Shown here in pieces: positions 14,947-21,702 of a stretch of DNA of 21,702 nt (position 1 is its first letter; each line of letters begins with the position of its first letter). A model generated the notes under the pieces. That model did no database searches and was not told the DNA's origin. It saw nothing but the letters and a program-made list of their open reading frames with translations. The stretch lies in NCBI GenBank assembly GCA_026710565.1, contig JAPOQV010000491.1, positions 1 to 21,702 on the forward strand. The letters are read 5' to 3'. The position numbers and the translations under genes are program-made. The stretch is from Spirochaetaceae bacterium. GTDB taxonomy: Bacteria; Spirochaetota; Spirochaetia; SZUA-6; Bin103.

Positions 14947-16116
14947 ATGCCGTTGGTAGCACGCCCTTTGACTGCAACGTGCGTCGTGTTCTCAGTGATG
15001 GTGATGGTCGTTGCATGTGACGGGCTGATGCCACCACCTTCTGTCATACCCGAACCGGAGGCAGTCGAGGACGGTAGCTACCTCACGTCCGTGCTTGGCG
15101 GTGACACGAGCGACACGCTGACCAAAGAGGGATCCGCGGCCTTGGCCGAGCGCCTATCCGACGCTGACTTGGAGACACTTGCCGCGATTGACTGGACGAG
15201 GCCGATCAATCAGTTGGTGACGGACGCTGCGGTCAACAATCTGCTGGCTTCCTTGGCACCGCTACACGATGAGCACTACGCTGCGATCCCGGTGAGCCTT
15301 ACGTTGCCGACCAGACCGGCTGACGGTAATAAAACTGCTACGTTACGAGCGGCTTCTGCCGAAGACACCATTTCTCTTCGCGGCGCGGTGATCGCGAGGT
15401 TGTTAGATCTGGGGAATCCTGAAACGGACCGTTGCGCGCTCACTGTAGACGACGTACGGGCGTTAGGGACGGAGAGTCCACCATCGGGTCCGCTCGCGAT
15501 CCTCGGAGAGTGCGTAGAGCGATTTGGGGCCGGAGCATTGCCCAAAGAGATCGCCATGAGAGTCAGCGAAGCGTGCGAAGAGGGCACATGCACCGACGAA
15601 GGCACCGGACGCGCGGTATGGGCTGCGGTGGGGGTTACCGTACTGCGCGACCTTCTGTCGGACGTGGTCGACGCCATCCCGCGGCTGCTAACCGGGTTGA
15701 CTGACACATGGGAGATCACGTACCTGTATCCTAACGGCTATACGTACAGGGCGAGATACACGTACCGCTCTGACGGCACCGTTCGATACGAGCACCGAAA
15801 TGACCACGAGGGGACTCCGGGGTTCGGGCAGACGGGAGTCGTAAGCGGTATATGGACGTACTACTGGGGCTATAATCCGTCATTCGACCCCGGACTGTTG
15901 GCTTATCACATCACGATGGTCTTTGATACGTGCATTCAGGACAGACCGCAGCCTGAGTCTTATTTTGGCTACACGTCACTTTGTGATGATTGGCTGTTAT
16001 CGCACGGTGCGGGACCAGGCGTCCGCTTCCGTCTCTACGCACCTACCGATGATCCGGACGTCTTTCTAACCGAATCAGCGGACACATGGCATACAGCACG
16101 CCGTCAGCCAAGGTGA
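14947..16116 (+). CDS. Predicted lipoprotein of unknown function
   Basis: The 389-residue product starts with a signal peptide ending in a lipobox-like VVAC with C24 as the lipidated residue, followed by a proline-rich linker, so it should be anchored in the cell envelope. Residues about 40-240 are mainly helical and uncharacterised. From about 250 on, a beta-rich stretch with alternating aromatic residues (WEITYLYPNGYTYRARYTY, then DGTVRYEH, then GIWTYYW) resembles a small beta-sandwich or lipocalin-like domain. Six further cysteines could form disulfides. I do not recognise the family. The start is well supported: AGGGAG (14933-14938) sits 8 bases upstream of the ATG. Base composition and codon choice are clearly less GC-biased than in the flanking genes, a sign of different origin. 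Confidence 0.7.
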   Translation: MPLVARPLTATCVVFSVMVMVVACDGLMPPPSVIPEPEAVEDGSYLTSVLGGDTSDTLTKEGSAALAERLSDADLETLAAIDWTRPINQLVTDAAVNNLLASLAPLHDEHYAAIPVSLTLPTRPADGNKTATLRAASAEDTISLRGAVIARLLDLGNPETDRCALTVDDVRALGTESPPSGPLAILGECVERFGAGALPKEIAMRVSEACEEGTCTDEGTGRAVWAAVGVTVLRDLLSDVVDAIPRLLTGLTDTWEITYLYPNGYTYRARYTYRSDGTVRYEHRNDHEGTPGFGQTGVVSGIWTYYWGYNPSFDPGLLAYHITMVFDTCIQDRPQPESYFGYTSLCDDWLLSHGAGPGVRFRLYAPTDDPDVFLTESADTWHTARRQPR

Positions 16117-16406
16117 TCATGCGATGCAGGTCAAGGAGGAAGAGAACAATCGATCTCTGGATGGGGACGTTCGCGTCGCGTCCGCTAACTCGGCGGGCGG
16201 AGACCACCCCGCGTGGATTTGGTCAAGCGCATCCACGTCAAGCTCGGCGTTTCGGCCACGGGCCGAGTGCGTGCGCAGGGATGTGTTTGCGTCCATTGAT
16301 CCCAGGATGTCCCCAATCAGGGGACGACGTGCTGCGCGGGATGGTGCGCTACCCGGAGCGCGCGTTCTGGGAGGCTGTAATGCGGCTGCCTGAGCAACGC
16401 CTTGGA

Positions 16407-16438
16407 AAGCCGTGTACGGGAAACCACACGCCCGGCTG
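16407..16438 (+). ncRNA. Group II intron domain V-like element, probable relic
   Basis: The left arm AAGCCGTG (16407-16414) carries the catalytic-triad-like AGC (16408-16410). It pairs with CCCGGCTG (16431-16438), with one internal T/C mismatch and an unpaired outer end. A 5-base upper stem (16415-16419 with 16424-16428, two non-pairs in the middle) is capped by a GAAA tetraloop (16420-16423). The two-base CG bulge (16429-16430) is where domain V has it. Size and order of parts agree with the conserved 32-34 base domain V, and the GGGAAACC core matches domain V sequences I recall from bacterial introns. A GC inverted repeat just downstream could be what remains of domain VI. No reverse transcriptase/maturase gene is present nearby, so this looks like a leftover fragment. 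Confidence 0.45.
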
Positions 16439-16484
16439 GACCGACGGGTCGGGACTTCATGCGCGCGCGGCGCGGGCGTTCAAC

Positions 16485-16490
16485 AGGAGG
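16485..16490 (+). promoter_or_regulatory. Shine-Dalgarno AGGAGG of the proline-rich protein gene
   Basis: A perfect AGGAGG lies 10 bases before the ATG at 16501. It selects this start over the in-frame ATG at 16531, which has no site of its own. Confidence 0.65.
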
Positions 16491-16500
16491 TGCGAGCCTA

Positions 16501-16989
16501 ATGGACACTGAGCGTTCTGAGATCATCTATATGCGACTACGATCTTGTGTTGCGGTTGCCTTGTTCTTTGTTGCCGCTTCAGCCCTTCACGGTCAAGAGG
16601 AGGAGGACGACGAGAGTCGTCCCAGCTACCCCACGGTAGTGCCTGCGTACGCCCAACCGCCAAAAGCACCAACTCTGCCTCAACAGCCATCTTACGCCGT
16701 CTACCCGGATACTGTACCCGATTATGCACTGCAGCCACCGCAGCCACCGCAGCCACCGCAGCCTACAGTACAACAATTAGGTTACCCGCCCCGTGAACCG
16801 CACGTGCCAGCACTCGGCGTAGTAACGGGTCCGCTCTATGGGCTGCGCGGCAGTGCCGAGCCCAACGTCCCCATCGGGCAAGACAACCAGAATGACATCA
16901 TGAAGAAGGTGCGCGACCTGGAGCGAAGAGTCGCCCATCTTGAGAAGCTCGTAGGCGCGCTCGTGGCGTCTTCCTTGGAGGGTAGGTGA
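16501..16989 (+). CDS. Exported proline-rich protein with C-terminal coiled coil
   Basis: The 162-residue product opens with a signal peptide: a charged n-region, a hydrophobic core around VAVALFFVAASA, and a likely cleavage after ALHGQ or nearby. An acidic patch (EEEDDE) follows, then a proline/glutamine/tyrosine-rich region (about 45-105) containing a PPQ tandem, and a C-terminal heptad-like helix (IMKKVRDLERRVAHLEKLVG). It should be secreted or periplasmic, possibly oligomeric through the helix, with the proline-rich part as spacer across the envelope. I know no family match. An in-frame ATG at 16531 would shorten the n-region. The stop overlaps the next gene's GTG by 4 bases, so the two are probably made together. 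Composition is less GC-rich than in the chromosome around it. Confidence 0.7.
   Translation: MDTERSEIIYMRLRSCVAVALFFVAASALHGQEEEDDESRPSYPTVVPAYAQPPKAPTLPQQPSYAVYPDTVPDYALQPPQPPQPPQPTVQQLGYPPREPHVPALGVVTGPLYGLRGSAEPNVPIGQDNQNDIMKKVRDLERRVAHLEKLVGALVASSLEGR
16732..16763 (+). repeat. Short 9-bp tandem repeat encoding Pro-Gln-Pro units
   Basis: CAGCCACCG is repeated three and a half times (16732-16740, 16741-16749, 16750-16758, then CAGCC) inside the proline-rich protein gene. Copy-number change would keep the frame. Confidence 0.9.
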
Positions 16990-17279
16990 CAACAATGGCC
17001 TGGTCTTTCCAGTCTGCACTGGTGTTCAGTATCATGGCTTTGACGTTTGGGTTCTTGGTCTTCCTCGTCATGGCGTTTCTCATCTCTCGCGGACTTAGTC
17101 CTCAGGCTGTGCTCCGCATCTGCGCCCTTCCACTCATCATCATCAGTGCAGTGTTCTTGGTGATCGTTGGGTATTCGGAGGCACAGATCGCTCCTATCCT
17201 GTCGTTACTAAGCGCAATCGCCGGATACCTGCTTGGACGCCACGACAACGACAGCGGAGAGCAGAAGCCCACAGGGTGA
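16986..17279 (+). CDS. Small membrane protein of unknown function
   Basis: The 97-residue product is very hydrophobic, with membrane segments at about 10-33 and 45-64, a further amphipathic helix (QIAPILSLLSAIAGYLLGR, about 67-85) and a short charged tail. Size and layout recall holins and other small two-helix membrane proteins, but no lysis or toxin neighbour supports a specific role. GTG 16986 overlaps the preceding stop (GTGA) and has GGAGG (16977-16981) 4 bases upstream. ATG 16995 has AGGTGA 5 bases upstream and is equally possible. The coupling to the exported proline-rich protein suggests that the two work together in the envelope. Confidence 0.7.
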   Translation: MTTMAWSFQSALVFSIMALTFGFLVFLVMAFLISRGLSPQAVLRICALPLIIISAVFLVIVGYSEAQIAPILSLLSAIAGYLLGRHDNDSGEQKPTG

Positions 17280-17391
17280 TTCCTTATCTCAGAGTAGGTC
17301 TACGGGATACATTTAACCCGGATTATTCGAGCATGAGTGGAGAAGAAGTAGGCGCGTCCGCCGACCTGCAGTAGTAGAGTCATGGTTGCGA

Positions 17392-18360
17392 TTACGCGGT
17401 CGCTCCCAGACACTCCTTGAACGACGCCGCCAGATTGCGCATGAGCTCGAAGTAGAGATCCGGTCCGTCGTCGATGTCCGCGCCAAGTGGATCGATGGTC
17501 CCGGCGCCCGCCTGCGTGCCCTCTACGACCACGTCGACGATCCGCCGGTCGAACTGCGGCTCGGCGAACACGCAGACGCCCTCCAGCTCCCGCACCCGGT
17601 CGCGGATCTCCGTGACCCGCTGCACGCCCGGCGCGCGCTCGGGGTTGACCGTGATCGAGCCCGCCGCGGCAAGGCCAAAGCGGTCCTCGAAATAGCGGTA
17701 GGCGTCATGCAGGACGATGAACGGCTTGTCCCGGATCGGGGCGAGCTCCGCGTCGAGCTCGTCGACCAGATCCTCCAACTCCTGGATGAGGTCATGCTCG
17801 TTGTCGTGGTAGGTCGCCGCGTTTGCCGGGTCTGCCTCTGACAGCGCGTCGGTGATCGCCTCCGCCATCACCGCGGCGTTCACGGGGTCGAGCCAGATGT
17901 GCATGTCGAACTCGCCGTCCTCGTCGTGGCCCTCTTCCTCTTGCCCGTCCTCGCTGTGGCCGTGCGTGTGCATCTCGAACGCCCCTCCCTCACGCAGCGA
18001 CCAGAGGGTGATCCCCGGTACGCCGGACAGCCGCACCACCTGCGCGTCGTCGCCGAGGTTGGCGATCGGGCCGGCCAGCGCCGTCTCCTTGCGCTCGTCT
18101 ATCAGGAAGATGACGTCGGCGTTCTCCAGCGCCTGGGCGTCGGACGGACGCATGCTGAAGGTGTGCGGGGAGGAGGCGCCGCGGATGATCAGGTGCGGCT
18201 CTCCCACGCCGTCCATGACCGCGCTCACCAGTGAGTGCACGGGCTTGATCGATGCGACGACGCGAATCGCGCCGGGAGCGGCCTCCTCCTCGCCCGAAGC
18301 CATCGCCGCGGATGCGATCAGCGCGAACATCAGTCCAAAGGCGGCACGTCGTTTCTGCAT
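17392..18360 (-). CDS. znuA: Zinc ABC transporter substrate-binding protein ZnuA
   Basis: This 322-residue periplasmic protein captures Zn2+ for the ZnuBC transporter. It has a signal peptide (1 to about 22) and the cluster A-I binding fold. The expected metal ligands are visible: H66 in SPHTFSM, H154 in FDMHIWLDP, H218 in VLHDAYRYF and D290 in TIDPLGAD. A His- and acid-rich loop (about 129-152) precedes the second ligand, a mark of zinc-specific members rather than manganese ones. Two C-terminal cysteines (C263, C317) match the disulfide of known ZnuA proteins. The ATG at 18360 starts directly at the signal peptide. The reading frame is open far upstream, but only antisense to znuC. It is divergent from znuCB with a Fur/Zur-like site between. 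Confidence 0.92.
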   Translation of the reverse strand: MQKRRAAFGLMFALIASAAMASGEEEAAPGAIRVVASIKPVHSLVSAVMDGVGEPHLIIRGASSPHTFSMRPSDAQALENADVIFLIDERKETALAGPIANLGDDAQVVRLSGVPGITLWSLREGGAFEMHTHGHSEDGQEEEGHDEDGEFDMHIWLDPVNAAVMAEAITDALSEADPANAATYHDNEHDLIQELEDLVDELDAELAPIRDKPFIVLHDAYRYFEDRFGLAAAGSITVNPERAPGVQRVTEIRDRVRELEGVCVFAEPQFDRRIVDVVVEGTQAGAGTIDPLGADIDDGPDLYFELMRNLAASFKECLGATA

Positions 18361-18381
18361 GGTAGAATCATCGTTATCGAG
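18361..18381. promoter_or_regulatory. Possible Zur (Fur-family) operator between znuA and znuC
   Basis: On the reverse strand CGATAAC-G-ATGATTC resembles the Fur-family 7-1-7 pattern TGATAAT-n-ATTATCA, with 9 of 14 arm positions matching. It sits next to the znuA start in the very short divergent gap, the expected place for zinc-dependent repression of both transcripts. The match is imperfect and was judged by eye. Confidence 0.3.
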
Positions 18382-18390
18382 TCGAACCTC

Positions 18391-19020
18391 CTGGTCAATG
18401 TCCGCGACATCGGCGTGCGGCGCGGCGCGCGCTGGCTGATCCGGCACGTCGACCTGCGGGTTCCCCGCGGCGAGCTGGTCTACCTGATCGGCGCCAACGG
18501 CGCCGGCAAGTCGACCTGTGCGAAGGCCATCCTGGGACTGATCGACATCGACGAGGGGACGATCGAGCGCGCCCCGGGGCTGGCGATCGGCTACGTCCCG
18601 CAGCGGCTGGCGGTGAGCCACACGCTGCCCCTGACGCTGCGCCGCCTGATGAAACTCACCGGCCGCTTCCCGGCCGGCGCCATCGACGCCGCCCTGACCG
18701 CGGTCGGCCTGGAGCGGCTCGGCGATCCGCCGGTCACCTCCCTGTCGGGCGGCGAGATGCAGCGCCTGCTGATCGCGCGTGCGCTGATCCACCGGCCCGA
18801 CCTGATGGTGCTCGACGAGCCGGCGCAGGGCGTCGACCTGGCCGGCGCCGGAGTGCTCCACGACCTGATCGACGGCATCCGCCGCGACCTGGCCTGCGGG
18901 GTGCTCTTGATCTCGCACGACCTGCAGATGGTCATGGACAGCGACTGTGACGTGGTCGTGCTGTTGCCACACGAGCACGACGCGCCGGCGGCCGTCGGGG
19001 CCGATACGGCGGCGGGCTGA
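18391..19020 (+). CDS. znuC: Zinc ABC transporter ATP-binding protein ZnuC (start unresolved)
   Basis: This cytoplasmic ATPase energises zinc import through ZnuB. Motifs are complete: Walker A GANGAGKST, Q-loop YVPQ, signature LSGGEMQR, Walker B LMVLDEPAQGVD, and switch histidine in ISHD. The first beta-strand (LLVNVRDIGVRRG) is encoded from about 18385. No ATG, GTG or TTG lies in frame between 18235, deep inside antisense znuA, and GTG 18415, which would cut off that strand. I therefore give a provisional CTG start at 18391. A near-cognate ATC start slightly upstream, a truncated start at 18415, or a sequence error in the short gap are the alternatives. The ATG at 18359 is in another frame. 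The gene is followed 4 bases later by znuB. Confidence 0.85.
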   Translation: MVNVRDIGVRRGARWLIRHVDLRVPRGELVYLIGANGAGKSTCAKAILGLIDIDEGTIERAPGLAIGYVPQRLAVSHTLPLTLRRLMKLTGRFPAGAIDAALTAVGLERLGDPPVTSLSGGEMQRLLIARALIHRPDLMVLDEPAQGVDLAGAGVLHDLIDGIRRDLACGVLLISHDLQMVMDSDCDVVVLLPHEHDAPAAVGADTAAG

Positions 19021-19024
19021 GCCG

Positions 19025-19828
19025 ATGCTTGACGATTTCCTGGTACGGGCTCTGCTTGCCGGCGTCGGGCTTGCGCTGGTGACCGGGCCCGCGGGCTGCT
19101 TCGTCGTCTGGAGACACCTGGCCTACTTCGGGGAGACGATCGCGCACTCGGCGCTGCTCGGCGTGGTGCTGTCCCTGGTGCTCCGCATCGACCTGGTGAT
19201 CGGCATCTTCGCGTCCGCGTGCGCGGTCACCCTGCTGATGTTCCATCTCCGGCGGCGCGGCACGCTGCCGGCCGACACCGTGCTCGGCCTGCTCGCCCAC
19301 GGTGGGCTGGCGGTCGGGCTGGTCACGCTGGCGTTCTTCCCGAACATCCGGGTCGACCTGACGGCGCTGCTGTTCGGCGACATCCTCGCAGTGTCGCGCA
19401 CCGACCTGGCGGTCATCTGGGGAGGCGGCGCGCTGGTCCTGGTGGTACTGGGGCGCATCTGGCGGCCGCTGCTGGCGGCCACCGTCAACGTCGACCTGGC
19501 TACCGTGGCCGGCATGCACCCGGAGCGCACGCGCTTGGTCTTCGGCCTGCTGATGGCGGCCGTGATCGCCGTCGCCATCAAGATCGTCGGCATCCTGCTC
19601 ATCGTCGCGCTGCTGGTGATCCCGCCGGCGACGGCGCGGCGCTTCTCCTCGAGCCCGGAGCAGATGGCGGTGGCCGCCGCGCTTGCCGGCGTGATCGCCA
19701 TCGCCGGCGGGCTGTTCGCCTCGGCCCGGCTCGACACGCCGTCCGGGCCGTCGATCGTCGTAGCGGCGCTGGTGTTGTTCACCGTGACCCGACTCCGTCT
19801 TCTGAAGGGTTCACGCACCGAGCGCTGA
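19025..19828 (+). CDS. znuB: Zinc ABC transporter permease ZnuB
   Basis: This 267-residue inner-membrane permease of the ABC-3 family forms the channel of the zinc importer. It is hydrophobic throughout, with seven to nine likely membrane segments. It carries the family segment YFGETIAHSALLG near residues 33-45, GDILAVS in the middle, and the conserved VGILLIVALLVIPPATA stretch in the C-terminal half. The ATG at 19025 lies 4 bases after the znuC stop, so the genes are co-transcribed and probably coupled. Manganese or iron transport is possible for the family, but the His-rich ZnuA next door argues for zinc. It ends 11 bases before the convergent PIG-L gene. Confidence 0.92.
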   Translation: MLDDFLVRALLAGVGLALVTGPAGCFVVWRHLAYFGETIAHSALLGVVLSLVLRIDLVIGIFASACAVTLLMFHLRRRGTLPADTVLGLLAHGGLAVGLVTLAFFPNIRVDLTALLFGDILAVSRTDLAVIWGGGALVLVVLGRIWRPLLAATVNVDLATVAGMHPERTRLVFGLLMAAVIAVAIKIVGILLIVALLVIPPATARRFSSSPEQMAVAAALAGVIAIAGGLFASARLDTPSGPSIVVAALVLFTVTRLRLLKGSRTER

Positions 19829-19839
19829 CCCGCAGCCTT

Positions 19840-20700
19840 TCAGCCCGGCAGCTTGTACGAATAGGACTCCATCACCTCGTGGTCGGAGGCGCGCGCCATG
19901 CGCAGGGCGTGATCGGTCACCGGCAGGTAGTGGTGGGTGGTGGGATGGAGGGAGATGAACCCTTCGCCGTAGGCGCAGTCGCCGGCCAGGCCGAACGCGC
20001 CGTCCGAGGTCTCGATCCGCTTGCGCGCGTAGGCGCCGCCGTAGCCCTGGCTGACCAGCGCGTCGAGCGCGGCGAGCTTCCTCTCCGCCACGTCGGTGAT
20101 GTCCACGAACACGTCGCAGGCGAATCCGCCGGTCTGGTCCCACAGGCCGTGGCGGGTGGAGGCGGCGCCGATCCCGAAGTAGAACACCTGCGCGGCCCGG
20201 TGGGGCGGGTTGCGGTCGCCGGGATCGACGCTGCCGGCGAGCCGCAGCGCGTGCATGACGATCTGGCCCGCTATCGCGTGCGAGCTGGTGATGCCGTCGT
20301 CTTCCTTGGGGAAGTGGGTCAGCACCACGTCGGGCCGCAGCTCGCGCAGCACGCGGGCCAGCCGCCGCACGACCTCCTCGGTGACCAGCAGCACCGCGTC
20401 GTCGGCGCCGAAGAACACGATGTGCTCGACCCCCAGCGCGGCGCAGGCGGCGCGGGTCTCCTGCTCCTTGACGTCGGCGCGCTCCTGCATCGTGGCGCGC
20501 AGCTCGTCCGCTTCCGGGATGACGTCGCGGTGGAACATCTGCTCGCTGATGACCTCGTCGTGCACGCGTGCGCCGTGGGTCAGCACCACGCAGCCGACCC
20601 AGTCGCCGCGCGCGACGTGGTGGGCCATGGTGCCTCCGGACTGATCGAAGATGTCGGCGGGGTGGGCCCCGATGGAGAGAATCCGCAATGGCTCGTTCAT
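19840..20700 (-). CDS. PIG-L (LmbE-like) family deacetylase with HPAD motif
   Basis: This 286-residue protein belongs to the zinc-dependent PIG-L/LmbE deacetylases, which remove acetyl from N-acetylglucosamine-type substrates such as mycothiol or bacillithiol precursors. Family segments include SIGAHPADIFD at the N-terminus, VVLTHFPKEDD (about 125-135) and SSHAIAG with H141, aligned to the third zinc ligand. In relatives the first motif is HPDD, where the first Asp is the general base and the second binds zinc. Here it is H13-P-A15-D16, so the base position is alanine while the metal ligand remains. Activity may rely on another residue or may be altered. The ATG at 20700 is preceded by CATAAT and no Shine-Dalgarno site. 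Longer upstream reading is open but unsupported. The substrate is unknown. Confidence 0.87.
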   Translation of the reverse strand: MNEPLRILSIGAHPADIFDQSGGTMAHHVARGDWVGCVVLTHGARVHDEVISEQMFHRDVIPEADELRATMQERADVKEQETRAACAALGVEHIVFFGADDAVLLVTEEVVRRLARVLRELRPDVVLTHFPKEDDGITSSHAIAGQIVMHALRLAGSVDPGDRNPPHRAAQVFYFGIGAASTRHGLWDQTGGFACDVFVDITDVAERKLAALDALVSQGYGGAYARKRIETSDGAFGLAGDCAYGEGFISLHPTTHHYLPVTDHALRMARASDHEVMESYSYKLPG

Positions 20701-20709
20701 GACGCGGCC

Positions 20710-20715
20710 ATTATG
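20710..20715 (-). promoter_or_regulatory. -10 element CATAAT for the PIG-L gene
   Basis: CATAAT on the reverse strand (5 of 6 to TATAAT) ends 9 bases before the ATG at 20700, the same spacing as for the desaturase. It implies a leaderless or nearly leaderless transcript. No clear -35 is seen. Confidence 0.4.
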
Positions 20716-20780
20716 CCCCGGTCCGGCGTCTGCCGGTCCTGGTCGGCCGGCGGCCGATCCGGCATCATCACGCCTGCGCC

Positions 20781-21702
20781 GTGACCATCGTCCCCTTCCG
20801 ACCGTGGCTGCCTGCGCCGGACCAGGCGCAGGCGGTCGTCTCCCCACCGTTCGACGTGCCCACCCGTGCCGAGGCCGCGGCCATGGCACGGGGCGACGAA
20901 CGCAACTTCCTGCACGTCGTGCGGGCCGAGGTCGACCTGTCGGATGATGTCGACGCCCACGATTCGCAGGTCTACCAGAAGGCGCGACGCAACCTCGCCA
21001 GCCTACAGGAGCAAGGCGTCCTGGTCAGGGAACGGCAGCCGGAACTCTACCTGTACCGAATGGAGGACGGGGCGCACCGGCAGACCGGCGTCGTCGCCTG
21101 CGTGCGCGCCGCCGACTACCGGAGCGGGCTGATCCGGACCCACGAGCGTACGCGCGCCGCGCAGGAGGACGACCGCGTGCGCCACATGCGCGCCCTCGGC
21201 GCCCATCCGGAGCCGGTGCTGTTCACCTTCCGTGCGCCGCACGGCATGCGCGACCTGCTGGACCGGTCGGCGCGTGGCGAGCCGCTGCTGGCCGTCACCG
21301 ACGCTGACGGGGTGCGCCATCGGGTGTGGCGCGCGGCGGATACGACGGCCTTGGTCGCCGCGTTCACCGACGTCCCGCACTGTTACGTGGCCGACGGCCA
21401 TCACCGGTCGGCTGCCGCGGCTCGCGTGGCCGAGGGCGAAGCGTCGGCCCACTTCCCGGCCGTGCTCTTCCCCGCCGACGAACTGCGCATCCTGGCGTAC
21501 AACCGGGCGATCCGCGGCTTGGGCCCACAAGGCGACGAGGGCGAACTGCTCCGGCGTCTGGGCGGTATCGGCAGGCTGGTACCTGCTGCCGGACCGGTCC
21601 CGGAGCAGGTCGGCAGCTTCGCGATACGGCTGCGCTCCCGCTGGCACCAGCTCCCCCTCGGGCCGGCTGCGGAGCGCAGCGGCCCCCGCGCGCCGCTCCC
21701 AC
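20781..21702 (+). CDS. DUF1015 family protein, C-terminus beyond the window
   Basis: The reading is open from GTG 20781 to the right edge (307 codons), so the end is missing. It matches the DUF1015 pattern in order: an N-terminal PFRPW and VSPPFDV segment, RNFLHVVRAE, the conserved THERTRAAQEDDR block followed by GAHPEPVLFTF, and VADGHHRSAAA. The DGHHR motif is shared with ParB/sulfiredoxin-type nucleotide-binding proteins such as the ADP-dependent serine kinase SerK, hinting at a phosphotransfer or nucleotide-binding role. The family is otherwise poorly characterised. It is divergent from the PIG-L gene, with 80 bases between the starts. The GTG has no strong ribosome binding site. Confidence 0.85.
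   Translation, partial: MTIVPFRPWLPAPDQAQAVVSPPFDVPTRAEAAAMARGDERNFLHVVRAEVDLSDDVDAHDSQVYQKARRNLASLQEQGVLVRERQPELYLYRMEDGAHRQTGVVACVRAADYRSGLIRTHERTRAAQEDDRVRHMRALGAHPEPVLFTFRAPHGMRDLLDRSARGEPLLAVTDADGVRHRVWRAADTTALVAAFTDVPHCYVADGHHRSAAAARVAEGEASAHFPAVLFPADELRILAYNRAIRGLGPQGDEGELLRRLGGIGRLVPAAGPVPEQVGSFAIRLRSRWHQLPLGPAAERSGPRAPLP

Larger units (their letters stand above)
16117..16500. other. Gene-free stretch with hairpins and a group II intron-like element
   Basis: No convincing gene lies in these 384 bases. Open frames here have no ribosome binding sites and no recognisable protein pattern. The stretch contains a 6-bp hairpin GTCCCC-AATCA-GGGGAC (16309-16325), the domain V-like element at 16407-16438, a CCGAC-GG-GTCGG inverted repeat (16441-16452), and the Shine-Dalgarno site of the next gene. 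Confidence 0.6.

Noticed and set aside
16086..16511. Open frames of 141 and 89 codons between the lipoprotein and the proline-rich protein genes
   Set aside because: No ribosome binding site and no protein-like pattern. The first overlaps the end of the lipoprotein gene and runs through the domain V-like element.
17300..17325. CGGG...CCCG hairpin after the small membrane protein gene as terminator
   Set aside because: Four-base stem with a long loop and no T-run.

Overview
The window is 21.7 kb of GC-rich DNA from a bacterium that packs its genes tightly, often with 1 to 4 base overlaps. The mixture of a phytanoyl-CoA-dioxygenase-like oxygenase, Gfo/Idh/MocA oxidoreductase, sugar epimerase, sialidase-like protein and PIG-L deacetylase resembles the catabolic gene stock of uncultured marine or sponge-associated lineages (Spirochaetota or similar). 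That placement is an impression from gene content only and is weak. I saw no rRNA, tRNA, CRISPR array, transposase or phage structural gene.

Layout. Positions 1-2500 hold two divergent genes, a sialidase/BNR-repeat protein cut by the left edge and a thiamine-diphosphate enzyme, whose start codons share one CATG palindrome. Next is a small membrane-anchored coiled-coil protein built from 11-residue repeats, with a good promoter and an operator-like palindrome. Positions 3111-7710 look like a catabolic cluster: an oxygenase-like protein with an HxG instead of HxD iron motif, a divergent short-chain dehydrogenase, and a leftward run of nitrilase-family hydrolase, TIM-barrel epimerase and Gfo/Idh/MocA oxidoreductase. 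Between nitrilase and epimerase lie four 14-bp repeats that create a chain of tiny overlapping ORFs ending on the epimerase start codon. A fatty acid desaturase (7789-8823) and a HisC-like aminotransferase (8888-10006) follow.

Positions 10087-14527 form a three-gene operon with 4-base overlaps: the two halves of an asymmetric heterodimeric ABC exporter and a class I polyphosphate kinase 2. Positions 14528-17391 are a compositionally different insert, with an AT-rich block, several hairpins, a lipoprotein of unknown function, a likely group II intron domain V relic, and a coupled pair encoding a proline-rich exported coiled-coil protein and a small membrane protein. None of these three proteins was recognised.

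Positions 17392-19828 are a zinc uptake locus (znuA divergent from znuCB) with a Fur/Zur-like site between the divergent genes and no normal start codon for znuC. The window ends with a PIG-L (LmbE-like) deacetylase whose HPDD motif reads HPAD, and the first part of a DUF1015 protein.

Regulation. Several genes (nitrilase family, desaturase, PIG-L) have a -10-like hexamer 6-9 bases upstream of the start codon and no Shine-Dalgarno sequence, which suggests leaderless transcripts. Others (coiled-coil protein, short-chain dehydrogenase, lipoprotein, proline-rich protein) have clear Shine-Dalgarno sites.
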